Shown here in pieces: positions 1 through 10,283 of a DNA stretch of 64,000 nucleotides. Position 1 is the stretch's first letter. Each line of letters opens with the position of its first letter. Where the stretch lies: NCBI RefSeq assembly GCF_000500045.1, contig NZ_AYOT01000146.1:248001-312000 (forward strand), given 5' to 3'. The translations under genes were made by a program, and so were the position numbers. The stretch comes from Borrelia persica No12 (GTDB taxonomy: Bacteria > Spirochaetota > Spirochaetia > Borreliales > Borreliaceae). A model generated the notes under the pieces. It had not been told where the DNA came from. It saw only the letters and a program-made list of their open reading frames with translations, and ran no database searches.

Positions 1-552
1 TCAATTAATGCTCCCATTGACTGCTGGGGAGTTGGAACAAATCTGGTTACTGCAAAAGGAGAATCCAATCTTTCAGGAGTATACAAAATGATATCTATTG
101 AAAAAAATGGCGAATTTGTTCCCAAAATGAAAATATCAAACAATATCGATAAAGCAACACTACCTTCTCAAAAAGGAATTGCCAGAATATATTCCAATGA
201 ACAAATGATTTTTGATATAATTTTTCTAAAGGAAGAAGAAGAAGAGATAAAAAAAATGTTAAATTTAAAAAAGCAATTTACAATTTTTCATCCCACACAA
301 GACAATATATTTAAAGAAATAAAAACGTACGATAGTTTTGAATTTTTAATACATACAATTTTTGAAAACAGTAATACTACGCAATTCTACGAATCAAAAT
401 TAGAAAATATAAAAACAAAGGTTCAAAATGACCTTAAAAAAATTGATCATACATATAAAAGACTCGTAAATCCACATATATATAAAGTCAGCATTACTGA
501 AAGATTAAAAAACTTAAGAAACACACTTACTAAAGCAAATAAAATAATGTGA
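1..552 (+). CDS. pncB: Nicotinate phosphoribosyltransferase, C-terminal part (partial)
   Basis: The frame is already open at base 1 and runs to a TGA at 550-552, so only the last 183 codons are in the window. The first residues contain the pattern INAPIDCWGVGTNLVTAKG, with the GVGT phosphate-binding loop typical of nicotinate phosphoribosyltransferases. The enzyme joins nicotinate to PRPP to give nicotinate mononucleotide, the first step of NAD salvage, in the cytoplasm. The remaining sequence is a lysine-rich C-terminal region with no further recognisable motif. Its stop lies three bases before the recC start, so the two are probably co-transcribed. Assignment rests on the motif and on the pncB-recC-recB-recD order known in Borrelia. 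Confidence 0.88.
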   Translation, partial: SINAPIDCWGVGTNLVTAKGESNLSGVYKMISIEKNGEFVPKMKISNNIDKATLPSQKGIARIYSNEQMIFDIIFLKEEEEEIKKMLNLKKQFTIFHPTQDNIFKEIKTYDSFEFLIHTIFENSNTTQFYESKLENIKTKVQNDLKKIDHTYKRLVNPHIYKVSITERLKNLRNTLTKANKIM

Positions 553-555
553 GCC

Positions 556-3500
556 ATGTATAAGATATATAAAACAAACAAAATAAGTAATATCTACGCT
601 AAAATTAGCGAATTAATTAAAAATGACAATCTGTTTAAAAAAGAAACTATTATTCTTGTAAAGAACAACATTTTAAGTGATGAAATCAAAAAATATCTAG
701 CAACCGTAAATGGGGTTTCATATAATCTCAATATAAGAAAAAACACAATCAAGGCAATATACAATATTGCAACAGAAAATCAAAATATAAAAAAATTCTT
801 AGAAGAAAATACTTTACTTTTTTATAAAGAAATAGAAACATTAATTTTATATCATATATTAACAGATAATCAAACAAAAGACATTAAACAATTTCAATCA
901 ACAAAAAACAGATACGCATTTGCATCAAAAATGATCAATCTATTTCACAAATACTACTCTCAATTTTCATATCTGATCGATACTTGGAGAGAAAATAAAT
1001 TTTTATTTGAAGAGCAAGATAAACACTACTACGAATCAATACAAAAAGAAATATTTGAAAAGCTATTTCAAAATCAAATCAATATACTCGATTTACAAGA
1101 AAAAATTGAAAAAGAAATAACAAATACCAAACAAGACATTGAAATAAAAAAAATAATAATAATTGGAGAGAGTAGAGAAATTGACAGAAAAATTTTTGAT
1201 TTCCTGCAACAAATTTTCAACATTACAGTACACGAATTAATACTTGAAGATATAACACAAATTCACTCTAATCTTATAAATGAATTAATACCAATAAAAA
1301 TCAAAAAACTAAAATCAAACATACAAATTAAAAAAGAAATTGATATTCAATCATTTGACGAGATCAATTTTTTAGCAAGTTTTAAAAATAATATTATTAA
1401 AGGTACTCCTTTATTAAATCTAGATGACAGTTTCAAAATCATAGAAGCAAAAACAAAAAAACGAGAAGTAGAAATTTTAATAAATAATATTTTACACTCA
1501 ACACAAAATAAAAATATTAAAACAAATGATATAATAATAACTTGTCTTTCAAAAGAAATGGACACGTACTTGCCACACATAGAAGAACTTTTAAGCAAAT
1601 ACCAACTTAATTTTACCATTCTAGATTCCAAAGATATATTAAATAGTAAAAGCGTAATAGCATTAAGACAATTAATGAATCTATTTACTTCAAATAGAGG
1701 AACTATCAGTAATTTTAACAGAAAAGAAATAATTGAATTTTTAAGTAACATAAAAGTAATGAATAAATTTAACATCTCAACAAACGAATTAGAATACCTA
1801 ATTAAATTTAGCGATACGATGAACATCAACTTTGGAATGAACGATACACATAAAGAAAAACTATCTTATGACCAAAATTTTTTAAACTCATGGGAAGACG
1901 GATTTAACAGATTTTTAATGTCTTTGATTTTTGACACTAAATACGAATGCAACAATAATCATCAAAGTGTAAGCTTTCAAGATCCAGAATCAATAATAAA
2001 ACTAATAAGCATAATAAGAAGCCTATACGAAGACATCACCTACTTTCAAGACCAAGAATATACAATATACGAATGGGCAGAAATAATATATATATTTATA
2101 GACAAATACATTCAACTTGAAGATAATAATAAAATTGACATATATATAAGCACAAGAATACAATACCTGAAAAATTTTTCCAAAGATTTTAATGAAAATC
2201 TTTATAAAGATTACATAACAAAAATAAAAGAAAAAAAAATCAATTTTTTACTATTTAAAGCAATTTTTGAAGAAATCATAACACAAAAAACACATCAATT
2301 AAACAGTAAAAATACAGGTATACTTGTTGCAAGCTGTGATAAAATCGAATATCTACAAAAATCTGAAATTCACTTTTTGGGAATTCATGCATTAAACTCA
2401 AATATTCATTTTGATAATATGGATCTACTAAATGAATATTATGATTATGCAAATTTGGAACAAGACAATATTTCGAACCTAATTAAAATAATATTTGCAG
2501 CATCAGAAAAATTTTATCTATATTACTCACTAAGCACATCACTAAACCCAGACATCAATAATCCTAAAATAATAGATAAAATAATAAATCACATAAAAGA
2601 TATGGGATTAGACATAGAAATCGAAAGACACCCAAATGAAAATTACGATCTTGAATATTTCAAATACAATAAAGCCAATTATCTAATTAACTATGACATC
2701 GAAGCTTTTAATATTGTAAAATCATTACAAGAAAATAAATCTTCAAACTTGAAACAAAAAAGACTTACCTTAAACAAACAAATCACAATAGATACAGAAA
2801 ATATCAATAAAGCCATAACCAATCCATACAAATATTTTTATGAAGAAATATTAGGCGTACAAATCAAAGATACAAGCTACATCAATGATATTAAGGAAAA
2901 ACAAGAAGAACAGATTATTAATATTGACAATATAAATTATAAGATAATTAGTAGTCTAATACCAATACATGAATGTATCAAAGATCAAACTAACGAAGAG
3001 ATATTAGAAAAAATAGATGATATAATAGAAAGCCAAATTCAAAGAGGAATAATTCCCATAAACATAGAAAAAACAAAAATAAAAGAAGAATTTTTAGCAA
3101 AATTATTGCAAATCAAAAACAATATTGATATTAATTTCAAAGAACTTCTTACAATGCAGGAAGCTGATATTACACTTAATAAAAACATACCTATTAATTT
3201 TGAAGGCAAAACACTAGAATTTAAATTAGACGGCAAACTGAAAAACATATATAAAATAGACGATAGATATTTTTATCTCAATCTAGAAAAAAAAGATTAT
3301 GGACAAGACACAATTATAAAAAAAATAAATCTATATATAATAGGAATAATGATAAAAACTGTAGTCCCAAATATAAAATCTATTCAAGAAATCAAAATAA
3401 ATTATGACACTTCTAAATTATCAATTGAAAATCAATACAAAACTGAAGAAATAAACTACAAAGACATGGTAAATCTATTAAAACAAATAGCATATATTGC

Positions 3501-3771
3501 AAGTTATCCTACTCCCATCTACAAAGATTTAATACAAAAAAGTTTACTTAAGATAGCAAATATAAATGAACTACCTATAGCATTAAAAAACCAAATACAA
3601 TATCAGCAAAAAAGCATCAGTATGAATAAAAGTATGGAATTCATTCTTCAAAATAAAGATATCACATGGTGCCCATATTATAATCGATTTAAAGATACTC
3701 ATGACTTCAAAATAAACAATAATTTAGAAACACTACTTAAAGATTTTTATGCTAAATTCATAAAGGTATAA
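556..3771 (+). CDS. recC: RecBCD subunit RecC
   Basis: A 1071-residue protein directly followed by recB and recD, as in other Borrelia. RecC is the scaffold subunit of the RecBCD helicase-nuclease. It has helicase-like folds but no ATPase motifs and recognises Chi in enterobacteria. No intact Walker A motif is visible here, as expected. The C-terminal third has the shape of an inactivated nuclease-like domain (around residues 870-970) and ends in a short basic tail. The start is an ATG four bases after the pncB stop with no good Shine-Dalgarno, suggesting translational coupling. The sequence is strongly biased to Lys, Asn and Ile, in line with other plus-strand genes here. Identity comes from size and operon position more than from sharp motifs. 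Confidence 0.85.
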   Translation: MYKIYKTNKISNIYAKISELIKNDNLFKKETIILVKNNILSDEIKKYLATVNGVSYNLNIRKNTIKAIYNIATENQNIKKFLEENTLLFYKEIETLILYHILTDNQTKDIKQFQSTKNRYAFASKMINLFHKYYSQFSYLIDTWRENKFLFEEQDKHYYESIQKEIFEKLFQNQINILDLQEKIEKEITNTKQDIEIKKIIIIGESREIDRKIFDFLQQIFNITVHELILEDITQIHSNLINELIPIKIKKLKSNIQIKKEIDIQSFDEINFLASFKNNIIKGTPLLNLDDSFKIIEAKTKKREVEILINNILHSTQNKNIKTNDIIITCLSKEMDTYLPHIEELLSKYQLNFTILDSKDILNSKSVIALRQLMNLFTSNRGTISNFNRKEIIEFLSNIKVMNKFNISTNELEYLIKFSDTMNINFGMNDTHKEKLSYDQNFLNSWEDGFNRFLMSLIFDTKYECNNNHQSVSFQDPESIIKLISIIRSLYEDITYFQDQEYTIYEWAEIIYIFIDKYIQLEDNNKIDIYISTRIQYLKNFSKDFNENLYKDYITKIKEKKINFLLFKAIFEEIITQKTHQLNSKNTGILVASCDKIEYLQKSEIHFLGIHALNSNIHFDNMDLLNEYYDYANLEQDNISNLIKIIFAASEKFYLYYSLSTSLNPDINNPKIIDKIINHIKDMGLDIEIERHPNENYDLEYFKYNKANYLINYDIEAFNIVKSLQENKSSNLKQKRLTLNKQITIDTENINKAITNPYKYFYEEILGVQIKDTSYINDIKEKQEEQIINIDNINYKIISSLIPIHECIKDQTNEEILEKIDDIIESQIQRGIIPINIEKTKIKEEFLAKLLQIKNNIDINFKELLTMQEADITLNKNIPINFEGKTLEFKLDGKLKNIYKIDDRYFYLNLEKKDYGQDTIIKKINLYIIGIMIKTVVPNIKSIQEIKINYDTSKLSIENQYKTEEINYKDMVNLLKQIAYIASYPTPIYKDLIQKSLLKIANINELPIALKNQIQYQQKSISMNKSMEFILQNKDITWCPYYNRFKDTHDFKINNNLETLLKDFYAKFIKV

Positions 3772-3777
3772 GATAAT

Positions 3778-6700
3778 ATGACAGAGATAATAGAAAAAAT
3801 CAAAAATAACGACAAAATATTAATTGAAGCCTCAGCTGGAACTGGAAAAACATACACACTTGAACACATCATTACAAATCTACTCACAAATAAAATGTAT
3901 ACTCCAAAAGAAATTCTAGTATTAACATTTACAAAAAAGGCAACAGAAGAAATGCACATTAGAATATTAAAATCAATTGAACATATATATCAAAATGCAA
4001 AAACGAACAATTTCCTAAAACATATTTATGAACAATCAAACAAAATATTTATTTCAACCATCAATAGATTTGCATTATACTCCCTAAATAACTTTCAAAT
4101 AGAAACAGAAAATTTTTCCAAATACACAGTAAAAGAAAGTTTTACATCAGAAATAGATGAAATAGTTTATGAATTTTTAAGAAAAGAAAATTCACTAAAA
4201 AAAGAACTTGAAATTGACAATTATGAATTTGAAATTTTTAAATTTGAATTTAAAAATACAAAAGACATGATTCAATATCTAAGACAAAGTTATAAAAGAA
4301 ATAAAACACAAGAACTTGGAGATTGGCTAGAATCCCAAACAATTTTTAAACAAATACTTCAAAATAAAGAAAGATTAATTTGTAAATACAATGCAATAGT
4401 CGACGAATTAGACGAAATGAGCACAGAAGAAAAAATAAATTTTAAGGACAAACATAATCAAGGAATAAAAATAACAGATATAGAATATAGTCATGAAACG
4501 GACATAATAAAAATAACAGATATACTTATAAACAATAAATTTTTATATAAAATAATAGAAGCCAATCTTAAGAAAAATGTTACTCTTTCACCTAAAGAAT
4601 TAAGCATACAAACTTCCCTAATACAACTCAGCAATGAAACAAAGACAGATAAAGAAAATAAAAACGCACTTAAAAAATTTATTACACTAAAAGTTGAATA
4701 TAAAATACTTCAATATATAGAACAAGAACTTAAAAATATCATCAATGCAACAAACATAATAGACCAAAAACATATAATGATAAACTTTAAAAAACATCTA
4801 GAATCGTCCCATAAACTATTAAATTCAATCAAAAATAGACATAAAATCATACTAATAGATGAAGCACAGGACTTAGATCAAATACAAATAAAAATATTTG
4901 AATTATTAAATTCCTGTGGCATAAAAATAGTATTTATAGCTGATCCCAAACAAATAATCTACACGTTTAGAAATGCTGATATATCATTTTACAATCAAGA
5001 CATCAAAGATAAAATCAATAAAGATGCAAGAATAACTTTACTTACAAATTACAGGTCAAATAAAAAATTAATTCAACCTTTAAATATTATGTTTGAACGT
5101 ATCTATAATAAAACACATACGAATCAAATTGAAAAAATAGAATTTGTCAAATTAAAAACCGACCCCAAAAATGACAACAATAAAATCTTTATAAATGATC
5201 AAGAGATAGAAGCAATAAATATAATAGAAGATGAAGAAAATGACAATATATTACAAAAAGTAGCACTAATAATAAAATATTTATTAATAAACGGAAAAAT
5301 CAACGATAATAATAAATTAAGACAAATTAAAGAATCAGATATAAAAGTACTCTGCAGAACAAGCAAAGAAATAAACCTAATATACAAAGAACTTAAAAAT
5401 CACAATATAAACACTCATAAACCTGAAGAACCATTTTTCAAAACAAAAGAATTCAACGAAATATTATATCTTGTCAAATGTCTAGACAGAAAACAAAATT
5501 TTCAAACATTAAACTATGTCTTAAGTAGCAAAATGATAAATTTACCATGGGAATTACATCTCAACTTAATTGAAAATAATGAAATAAAACACATAGAAGA
5601 AGCCATTAGTGACATAATATATTTACTTGAAAATCAAGAAATTACATTAATACAAGCAATAGATGAAATCATATCAAAACAAGATTTATGGACAAATCTT
5701 GCAAAAAATTTTAATAATGATAAATTCACCAAATTTACACAAACAAAACAAAGTTACAGAGAAATCCTAATAAATGAAAACAAACTTGAAGAACTTAAAA
5801 AGTATGAAACAATTCTAAATTTCATTTTAAAAATTTACCATAAAGACAAAAACATAGAATCACTAATTTGTATCCTAGAAGACCTAATACTTGAGAGAAA
5901 CATTGAAAATATTGCACAAAATGAAGAACAAACTACCAATGACAATCAATCCATAGAAATCATGACAATTCACAAATCAAAAGGACTAAGTTTTAATATC
6001 GTATTTCTAATAGGTGATACTCAAAATAACAACACTTTAATTAAAAAATCAGAAGTATTTTATAAATTTTACTCACAAAATACAATAAAATATGATTTTT
6101 TAAAATTAAAAGAAAATCAACAATTGGCTAGAATTAAAATTTTAAATGAAGAAAAAAATATTTTCTATGTGGGAACAACACGATCCAAATTTGCACTATT
6201 TATAGTAAATAAGGGCACAATAACAAAGACAATGTTAGAATTGGCAGAAATAAAAACAATTGATAGAATAAACCCAGATTACAATATATACAATCTAGAT
6301 AACGATAATCAATGCAATCAATTAGACATAAATGATCATCCAAAAACAAAACTAGTACCTCCAACACCAATAAATAAATATCTCTTTAGACAAGAATATA
6401 TACATAGTTACACAAGTCTTACATCAAGCTATAATGCTACATACCATTCAAATCAAAATATAATCAATGATGAAACTTATGATAATGATGATGTAACTAA
6501 CAGCAAGAACATCTTACCAAAAGGAAAAGATATTGGAAATATTTTACATGCAATAATGAAAGATATCAATTTTAATGAAGCAAAAGACAGTTTAAGTAAT
6601 TTTCAACAAAATAATATAATGCTTGTACAACAAAAAATAGAATACTTCAATTCAAAGTTAAATACACCCACAATACAAGAATTGTTAATCAAGACGATTT

Positions 6701-7224
6701 ATAACATATTAAACACAAAAATTAATTTTATTGGTGCAAAACTATGTGACCTTCAAGAATTGCAAAAAGAAATGGAATTTTTAATAAAAATAAATACAAA
6801 AATTCATAAACAAAGATCTCTATTTGAGCAATATAATAAGTTCAATTTGACATTCAATGATGGATATATAAAAGGCATTATTGACTTGATATTTAAAATA
6901 AACAACAAAATATATATTCTAGACTACAAAACAAATTATCTTGGAGAAAATATTCAAGATTACAAACTAACCAATTTAACTAAAAAGATGCAACAAGAAA
7001 ATTATGATTTACAATACAAAATTTATACACTAGGAATAAAAAAAATACTCTTTAAAAACAAAGAAGAATATGAACAATATTTTGGAGGAGTAATATACCT
7101 GTTTACAAGAGCATTTCAAAAAGACATTCAAAAACAATCTCAAACACAAAATGGAATTTACTCTACAATACCAAATTTTCAAGAAATAGAATTAGAACAA
7201 ATATATTTACAACTAAAACAATAA
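3778..7224 (+). CDS. recB: RecBCD subunit RecB (UvrD-type helicase with C-terminal nuclease)
   Basis: This 1148-residue protein is the 3'-5' helicase and nuclease subunit of RecBCD, which resects double-strand ends. Walker A is EASAGTGKT at residues 17-25. A DEAQD Walker B box is at about 361-365, followed by the helicase motif IADPKQIIYTFR. The motif MTIHKSKGLSF lies near residue 735. The C-terminal nuclease domain keeps its metal-binding acid and DYK signature (GIIDLIF with D1036, then LDYKTNYL with D1049 and K1051), so nuclease activity is probably intact. It begins six bases after recC and ends eight before recD, so the three subunits form one operon. There is no sign of truncation. Confidence 0.95.
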   Translation: MTEIIEKIKNNDKILIEASAGTGKTYTLEHIITNLLTNKMYTPKEILVLTFTKKATEEMHIRILKSIEHIYQNAKTNNFLKHIYEQSNKIFISTINRFALYSLNNFQIETENFSKYTVKESFTSEIDEIVYEFLRKENSLKKELEIDNYEFEIFKFEFKNTKDMIQYLRQSYKRNKTQELGDWLESQTIFKQILQNKERLICKYNAIVDELDEMSTEEKINFKDKHNQGIKITDIEYSHETDIIKITDILINNKFLYKIIEANLKKNVTLSPKELSIQTSLIQLSNETKTDKENKNALKKFITLKVEYKILQYIEQELKNIINATNIIDQKHIMINFKKHLESSHKLLNSIKNRHKIILIDEAQDLDQIQIKIFELLNSCGIKIVFIADPKQIIYTFRNADISFYNQDIKDKINKDARITLLTNYRSNKKLIQPLNIMFERIYNKTHTNQIEKIEFVKLKTDPKNDNNKIFINDQEIEAINIIEDEENDNILQKVALIIKYLLINGKINDNNKLRQIKESDIKVLCRTSKEINLIYKELKNHNINTHKPEEPFFKTKEFNEILYLVKCLDRKQNFQTLNYVLSSKMINLPWELHLNLIENNEIKHIEEAISDIIYLLENQEITLIQAIDEIISKQDLWTNLAKNFNNDKFTKFTQTKQSYREILINENKLEELKKYETILNFILKIYHKDKNIESLICILEDLILERNIENIAQNEEQTTNDNQSIEIMTIHKSKGLSFNIVFLIGDTQNNNTLIKKSEVFYKFYSQNTIKYDFLKLKENQQLARIKILNEEKNIFYVGTTRSKFALFIVNKGTITKTMLELAEIKTIDRINPDYNIYNLDNDNQCNQLDINDHPKTKLVPPTPINKYLFRQEYIHSYTSLTSSYNATYHSNQNIINDETYDNDDVTNSKNILPKGKDIGNILHAIMKDINFNEAKDSLSNFQQNNIMLVQQKIEYFNSKLNTPTIQELLIKTIYNILNTKINFIGAKLCDLQELQKEMEFLIKINTKIHKQRSLFEQYNKFNLTFNDGYIKGIIDLIFKINNKIYILDYKTNYLGENIQDYKLTNLTKKMQQENYDLQYKIYTLGIKKILFKNKEEYEQYFGGVIYLFTRAFQKDIQKQSQTQNGIYSTIPNFQEIELEQIYLQLKQ

Positions 7225-7232
7225 AGGAAAAT

Positions 7233-9071
7233 ATGAGAAATTATCTAGTATTAAGAGAGTTTTTAAAAGAAGAACAAAAAAATCACTTAAATCCAGAGCT
7301 TGAAATTTATGAAATAATTGAAATTATAAACATAAATGTAGAACAATATTATAAATCACATTTACTTACAAAAAAAATACAAAATGACAAATATGAAGAA
7401 CTCACCATTTTTCTAATATTTTTATTTAATTATTTCTCTAAAGGACATCTAAGAGCCAATATCAATCTACTGATAAAAGATATTCAAAATACAATTGAAT
7501 GTGCTTCACTCGAATTAGAAGAAGAAAATCAACTATATCAAAAAGCAAAAAACACACTAAAAGAACTTACAAAATTCACACAAGAAACACATATAAAAGA
7601 AATGATATTACATTTACAAAAAAATAATATAATGACAAATTATAATCAAGATGAAAAGATAACAACTCCTTTGATATTAGAAAACAGTACTCACATCTAT
7701 ACTCAAAAAAATTTTAGAGAAGAAGAAGAATTAATAAAACAAATAGATAAAAGACTTCAAAATAATAAAGCAGAAATAAGTGATGAGAGCATACAAAATA
7801 TCATGGACAACTTAAATACTCAAAATTTAAGTGAAGAACAAATAAATTCAATCAAAAAAGCTTTAAAGAGCAATTTTTTTATATTAAGTGGTGGACCAGG
7901 CACAGGCAAGACAACAACAATTAATTATATTCTCAAAGCAATTGATATCAATTTAAATATCAAACAAAAAGTAGCTCTTGTGGCACCAACTGGAAAAGCA
8001 AGCCAAAAATTAAAGTCAAGTCTTAAAGAATCATTTAAAAATATTGAGACAAAGCATAGCACAATACAAAAATTATTAAAAATGTCATTTATAAATAAAG
8101 ACGATAAATATGATGAGAATAAGCCTTTAGAATATGAAATAATCATAATTGACGAAGCATCTATGATAGATGCAAACACCTTTTTAAAACTACTAAGAGC
8201 ACTAAAGATAAGCACAAAAATCATAATAACAGGAGATAAAAACCAACTTCCATCAATAGCTGGAGGAAACGTATACTCAAGTCTTACACAAATAAAAGAA
8301 ATAAATGATGATCTTGTAGAAATACTTAAAAAAAATTTTAGAAGCAATGACGAGATAAATTTATTAGCCGAAGCAATATATAAAGAAGACACAGACTTAA
8401 TTGACACTCAACTTACAGCTAGCAAAAACATAATTTTAAAAAGTCTAGATAAAACAAATATTGAAAATGAATTACTAAATCACACAAAAAAATTGTACAA
8501 TAATATCTCCCATTTTAACCTTGACTCATTACATGACAGAGAAATTGAATCAATAATTAATACTTTACTTAATAATATAATTTTATGTTCAACAAATTTT
8601 GGCAAATTTGGAACACAAAAAATAAATGAAATAATCAAATTATACTTAAAGAAGATCTACGGCAATTTAATTGGACAAATAATTTTAATCACTCAAAATG
8701 ACTATAAAAATGATCTATTTAATGGAGAGAGAGGAATTTTGTTTAAAGAAAATTCTAAAATTTATGCCATATTTAAAAGAGAAGATGAAAAATACAAAAA
8801 AATAAACTTTAATTTAATAAATAAATATGAACTTAGCTTTGCAACAACAATACATAAAAGTCAAGGGTCTGAATATCAACATGTACAAATCATAATAGAA
8901 AATCATCCATTCTTAACAAAAGAATTACTCTACACTGCAATAACAAGAGCTAAAGAAAGAATAGAAATAATATCAAACAAAGACATAATTAAAAATGTTA
9001 GTTTAAAGACAATCAAAAGAGATTCAAAAATTATAGAATATATAGACTCATTAAAACAAATTGACAAATAA
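7233..9071 (+). CDS. recD: RecBCD subunit RecD (5'-3' helicase)
   Basis: A 612-residue superfamily 1B helicase, the fast 5'-3' motor of RecBCD. Walker A is GGPGTGKTT with K226. Walker B is the DEAS box (IIIDEASMIDA, near residue 307), followed by ITGDKNQLPSIAGG. The C-terminal motifs are FATTIHKSQGSEY and LLYTAITRAKE, both typical of RecD. The start has an AAGG-containing ribosome site just upstream. The N-terminal 200 residues are poorly conserved and probably contact RecC. The last codons double as the -35 box of the tRNA-Asp promoter. Length is close to the E. coli protein (608 residues). Confidence 0.95.
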   Translation: MRNYLVLREFLKEEQKNHLNPELEIYEIIEIININVEQYYKSHLLTKKIQNDKYEELTIFLIFLFNYFSKGHLRANINLLIKDIQNTIECASLELEEENQLYQKAKNTLKELTKFTQETHIKEMILHLQKNNIMTNYNQDEKITTPLILENSTHIYTQKNFREEEELIKQIDKRLQNNKAEISDESIQNIMDNLNTQNLSEEQINSIKKALKSNFFILSGGPGTGKTTTINYILKAIDINLNIKQKVALVAPTGKASQKLKSSLKESFKNIETKHSTIQKLLKMSFINKDDKYDENKPLEYEIIIIDEASMIDANTFLKLLRALKISTKIIITGDKNQLPSIAGGNVYSSLTQIKEINDDLVEILKKNFRSNDEINLLAEAIYKEDTDLIDTQLTASKNIILKSLDKTNIENELLNHTKKLYNNISHFNLDSLHDREIESIINTLLNNIILCSTNFGKFGTQKINEIIKLYLKKIYGNLIGQIILITQNDYKNDLFNGERGILFKENSKIYAIFKREDEKYKKINFNLINKYELSFATTIHKSQGSEYQHVQIIIENHPFLTKELLYTAITRAKERIEIISNKDIIKNVSLKTIKRDSKIIEYIDSLKQIDK

Positions 9072-9089
9072 AAAGAAAAACAATATAAT
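9061..9089 (+). promoter_or_regulatory. Sigma-70 type promoter of tRNA-Asp
   Basis: A perfect TTGACA box at 9061-9066, a 17-base spacer and a perfect TATAAT box at 9084-9089 lie upstream of tRNA-Asp, whose first base is 18 bases beyond the -10. The -35 box overlaps the final Ile-Asp-Lys codons of recD. This is the best promoter match in the window. Confidence 0.9.
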
Positions 9090-9106
9090 CATAAGGTATT
9101 GCGTTT

Positions 9107-9180
9107 GGGGGCGTAGTTCAGTTGGTTAGAATGCCTGCCTGTCACGCAGGAGGTCGCGGGTTCGAGTCCCGTCGCTCCCG
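9107..9180 (+). tRNA. tRNA-Asp (anticodon GTC)
   Basis: A 74-base cloverleaf. The acceptor strands GGGGGCG and CGCTCCC pair with one G-U, the D-loop contains AGTTGGTTAGA, and the anticodon loop CTGTCAC gives GTC. The T arm is GCGGGTTCGAGTCCCGT and the discriminator is G. CCA is not encoded. It is preceded by its own consensus promoter. Confidence 0.97.
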
Positions 9181-9237
9181 TAATTGTCTTTAAAACAAAA
9201 ACTTCAAAAAGCTTTACATAAAAAACACATTAGTAAG

Positions 9238-10155
9238 CTACTCTAGAAAAGACTTTTCAAGTTCCACTTTATTTAAAATATTTTTAACATCATCAAGATT
9301 ACAAAGTTGTCCCTTAAATGCTGTTGCAGTACCTGATGCAACTGCAAATCTAAAAGAATCAGAAAAAGAACTTCCATTGTAATAAGCATATACAAATCCA
9401 GCAACAACAGAATCTCCTGCCCCAATAGTACTTAAAGAATCAATTCGAGGAACATTAGCCACATAAACATCCTGCTTATTTATAAAAACAGCTCCCTCAC
9501 CTCCCATCGAAATTATAATATTTTGAACACCCATTTCTATAAGCTTATACCCGGCATTAATTAAATCTTTACGAGACGTCAAGTTTATACCCAAAAGTTC
9601 TTTAAGTTCATTAATATTTGGCTTTATTAAAAAAGGTTTAATTTCTATAATCTCTCTTAATGCAGAACCACTAGTATCAATAATCACTCTCAGACTACTT
9701 GATAAATTTTTAGCTATCTCATTATAAACTCGACACCCAAGTGAATCTGGCACACTCCCAGACATGATTAATATACCAGTATCCAACTTTTTCAACTTCA
9801 CAAGCAAAGACTCAAAATCACTCTCTAAAATTGCCGGTGAATTCCCATTAATCTCTGTTTCTTTTCCATCTGACATCATTTTAATATTGACCCTAGTATT
9901 ATCAGATATGGTAACAAAATCATGCCTTATTTCCATTAAATCAAGATAGCTCTTTATGTAATCACCCGTAAAACCACCCACAAATCCCAAAGCAATACTT
10001 TCCATTTGTAAATTCCTAAGGACATTACTTACATTAATCCCCTTCCCTCCAGCAAAAAAATTACTCTTAATAACACGATTAAGAAACCCATGCTGAAACC
10101 CCTCCACAACTATCTTATAATCAACAGCAGGACTAAGAGTAAGAGTATATATCAA
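9238..10155 (-). CDS. fruK: 1-phosphofructokinase (PfkB family)
   Basis: A 305-residue PfkB-family sugar kinase. The N-terminal signature FAGGKGINVSNVLRNL (residues 34-49) and the C-terminal signature TIGAGDSVVAGFVYAY with catalytic Asp248 are both intact. It phosphorylates fructose-1-phosphate to fructose-1,6-bisphosphate, the step after uptake by the fructose PTS. It is divergent from the fructose permease gene 128 bases away, which supports fructose-1-phosphate over tagatose-6-phosphate as substrate. The start has a GGAGAA ribosome site. The related enzymes tagatose-6-phosphate kinase and 6-phosphofructokinase II cannot be excluded by motif alone. Confidence 0.88.
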   Translation of the reverse strand: MIYTLTLSPAVDYKIVVEGFQHGFLNRVIKSNFFAGGKGINVSNVLRNLQMESIALGFVGGFTGDYIKSYLDLMEIRHDFVTISDNTRVNIKMMSDGKETEINGNSPAILESDFESLLVKLKKLDTGILIMSGSVPDSLGCRVYNEIAKNLSSSLRVIIDTSGSALREIIEIKPFLIKPNINELKELLGINLTSRKDLINAGYKLIEMGVQNIIISMGGEGAVFINKQDVYVANVPRIDSLSTIGAGDSVVAGFVYAYYNGSSFSDSFRFAVASGTATAFKGQLCNLDDVKNILNKVELEKSFLE

Positions 10156-10216
10156 TTAAGTTCTCCTTCAATTAAATTAAGTAATATGATTAAATAATCT
10201 TATATATTATACATTA

Positions 10217-10255
10217 TATGATATAATCATAATATATTACGCCTATTATAATAGG
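10217..10255. promoter_or_regulatory. Two dyads in the fruK/fruA divergent control region
   Basis: The 128-base spacer holds two inverted repeats. One is TATGAT-ATA-ATCATA at 10217-10231. The other is a perfect 14-base palindrome, CCTATTATAATAGG, at 10242-10255. Each encloses a TATAAT-like -10 hexamer (10222-10227 and 10247-10252) reading towards fruA. They could be operators laid over promoters, but in DNA this AT-rich a regulatory role is inference only. Confidence 0.4.
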
Positions 10256-10283
10256 AATTATACACTATAGCAAGGAGTTTCCT

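Noticed and set aside
1347..1829. A 160-codon minus-strand frame inside recC (and a similar one at 7925-8407 inside recD)
   Set aside because: Both are low-complexity hydrophobic shadows that arise from A-rich coding sequence on the other strand. No ribosome site or homology is seen.
3771..3778. RecBCD operon as an AddAB system
   Set aside because: A separate RecD with its own helicase motifs follows, and the first gene lacks ATPase motifs as RecC does; AddB would carry a Walker A and an iron-sulfur nuclease.
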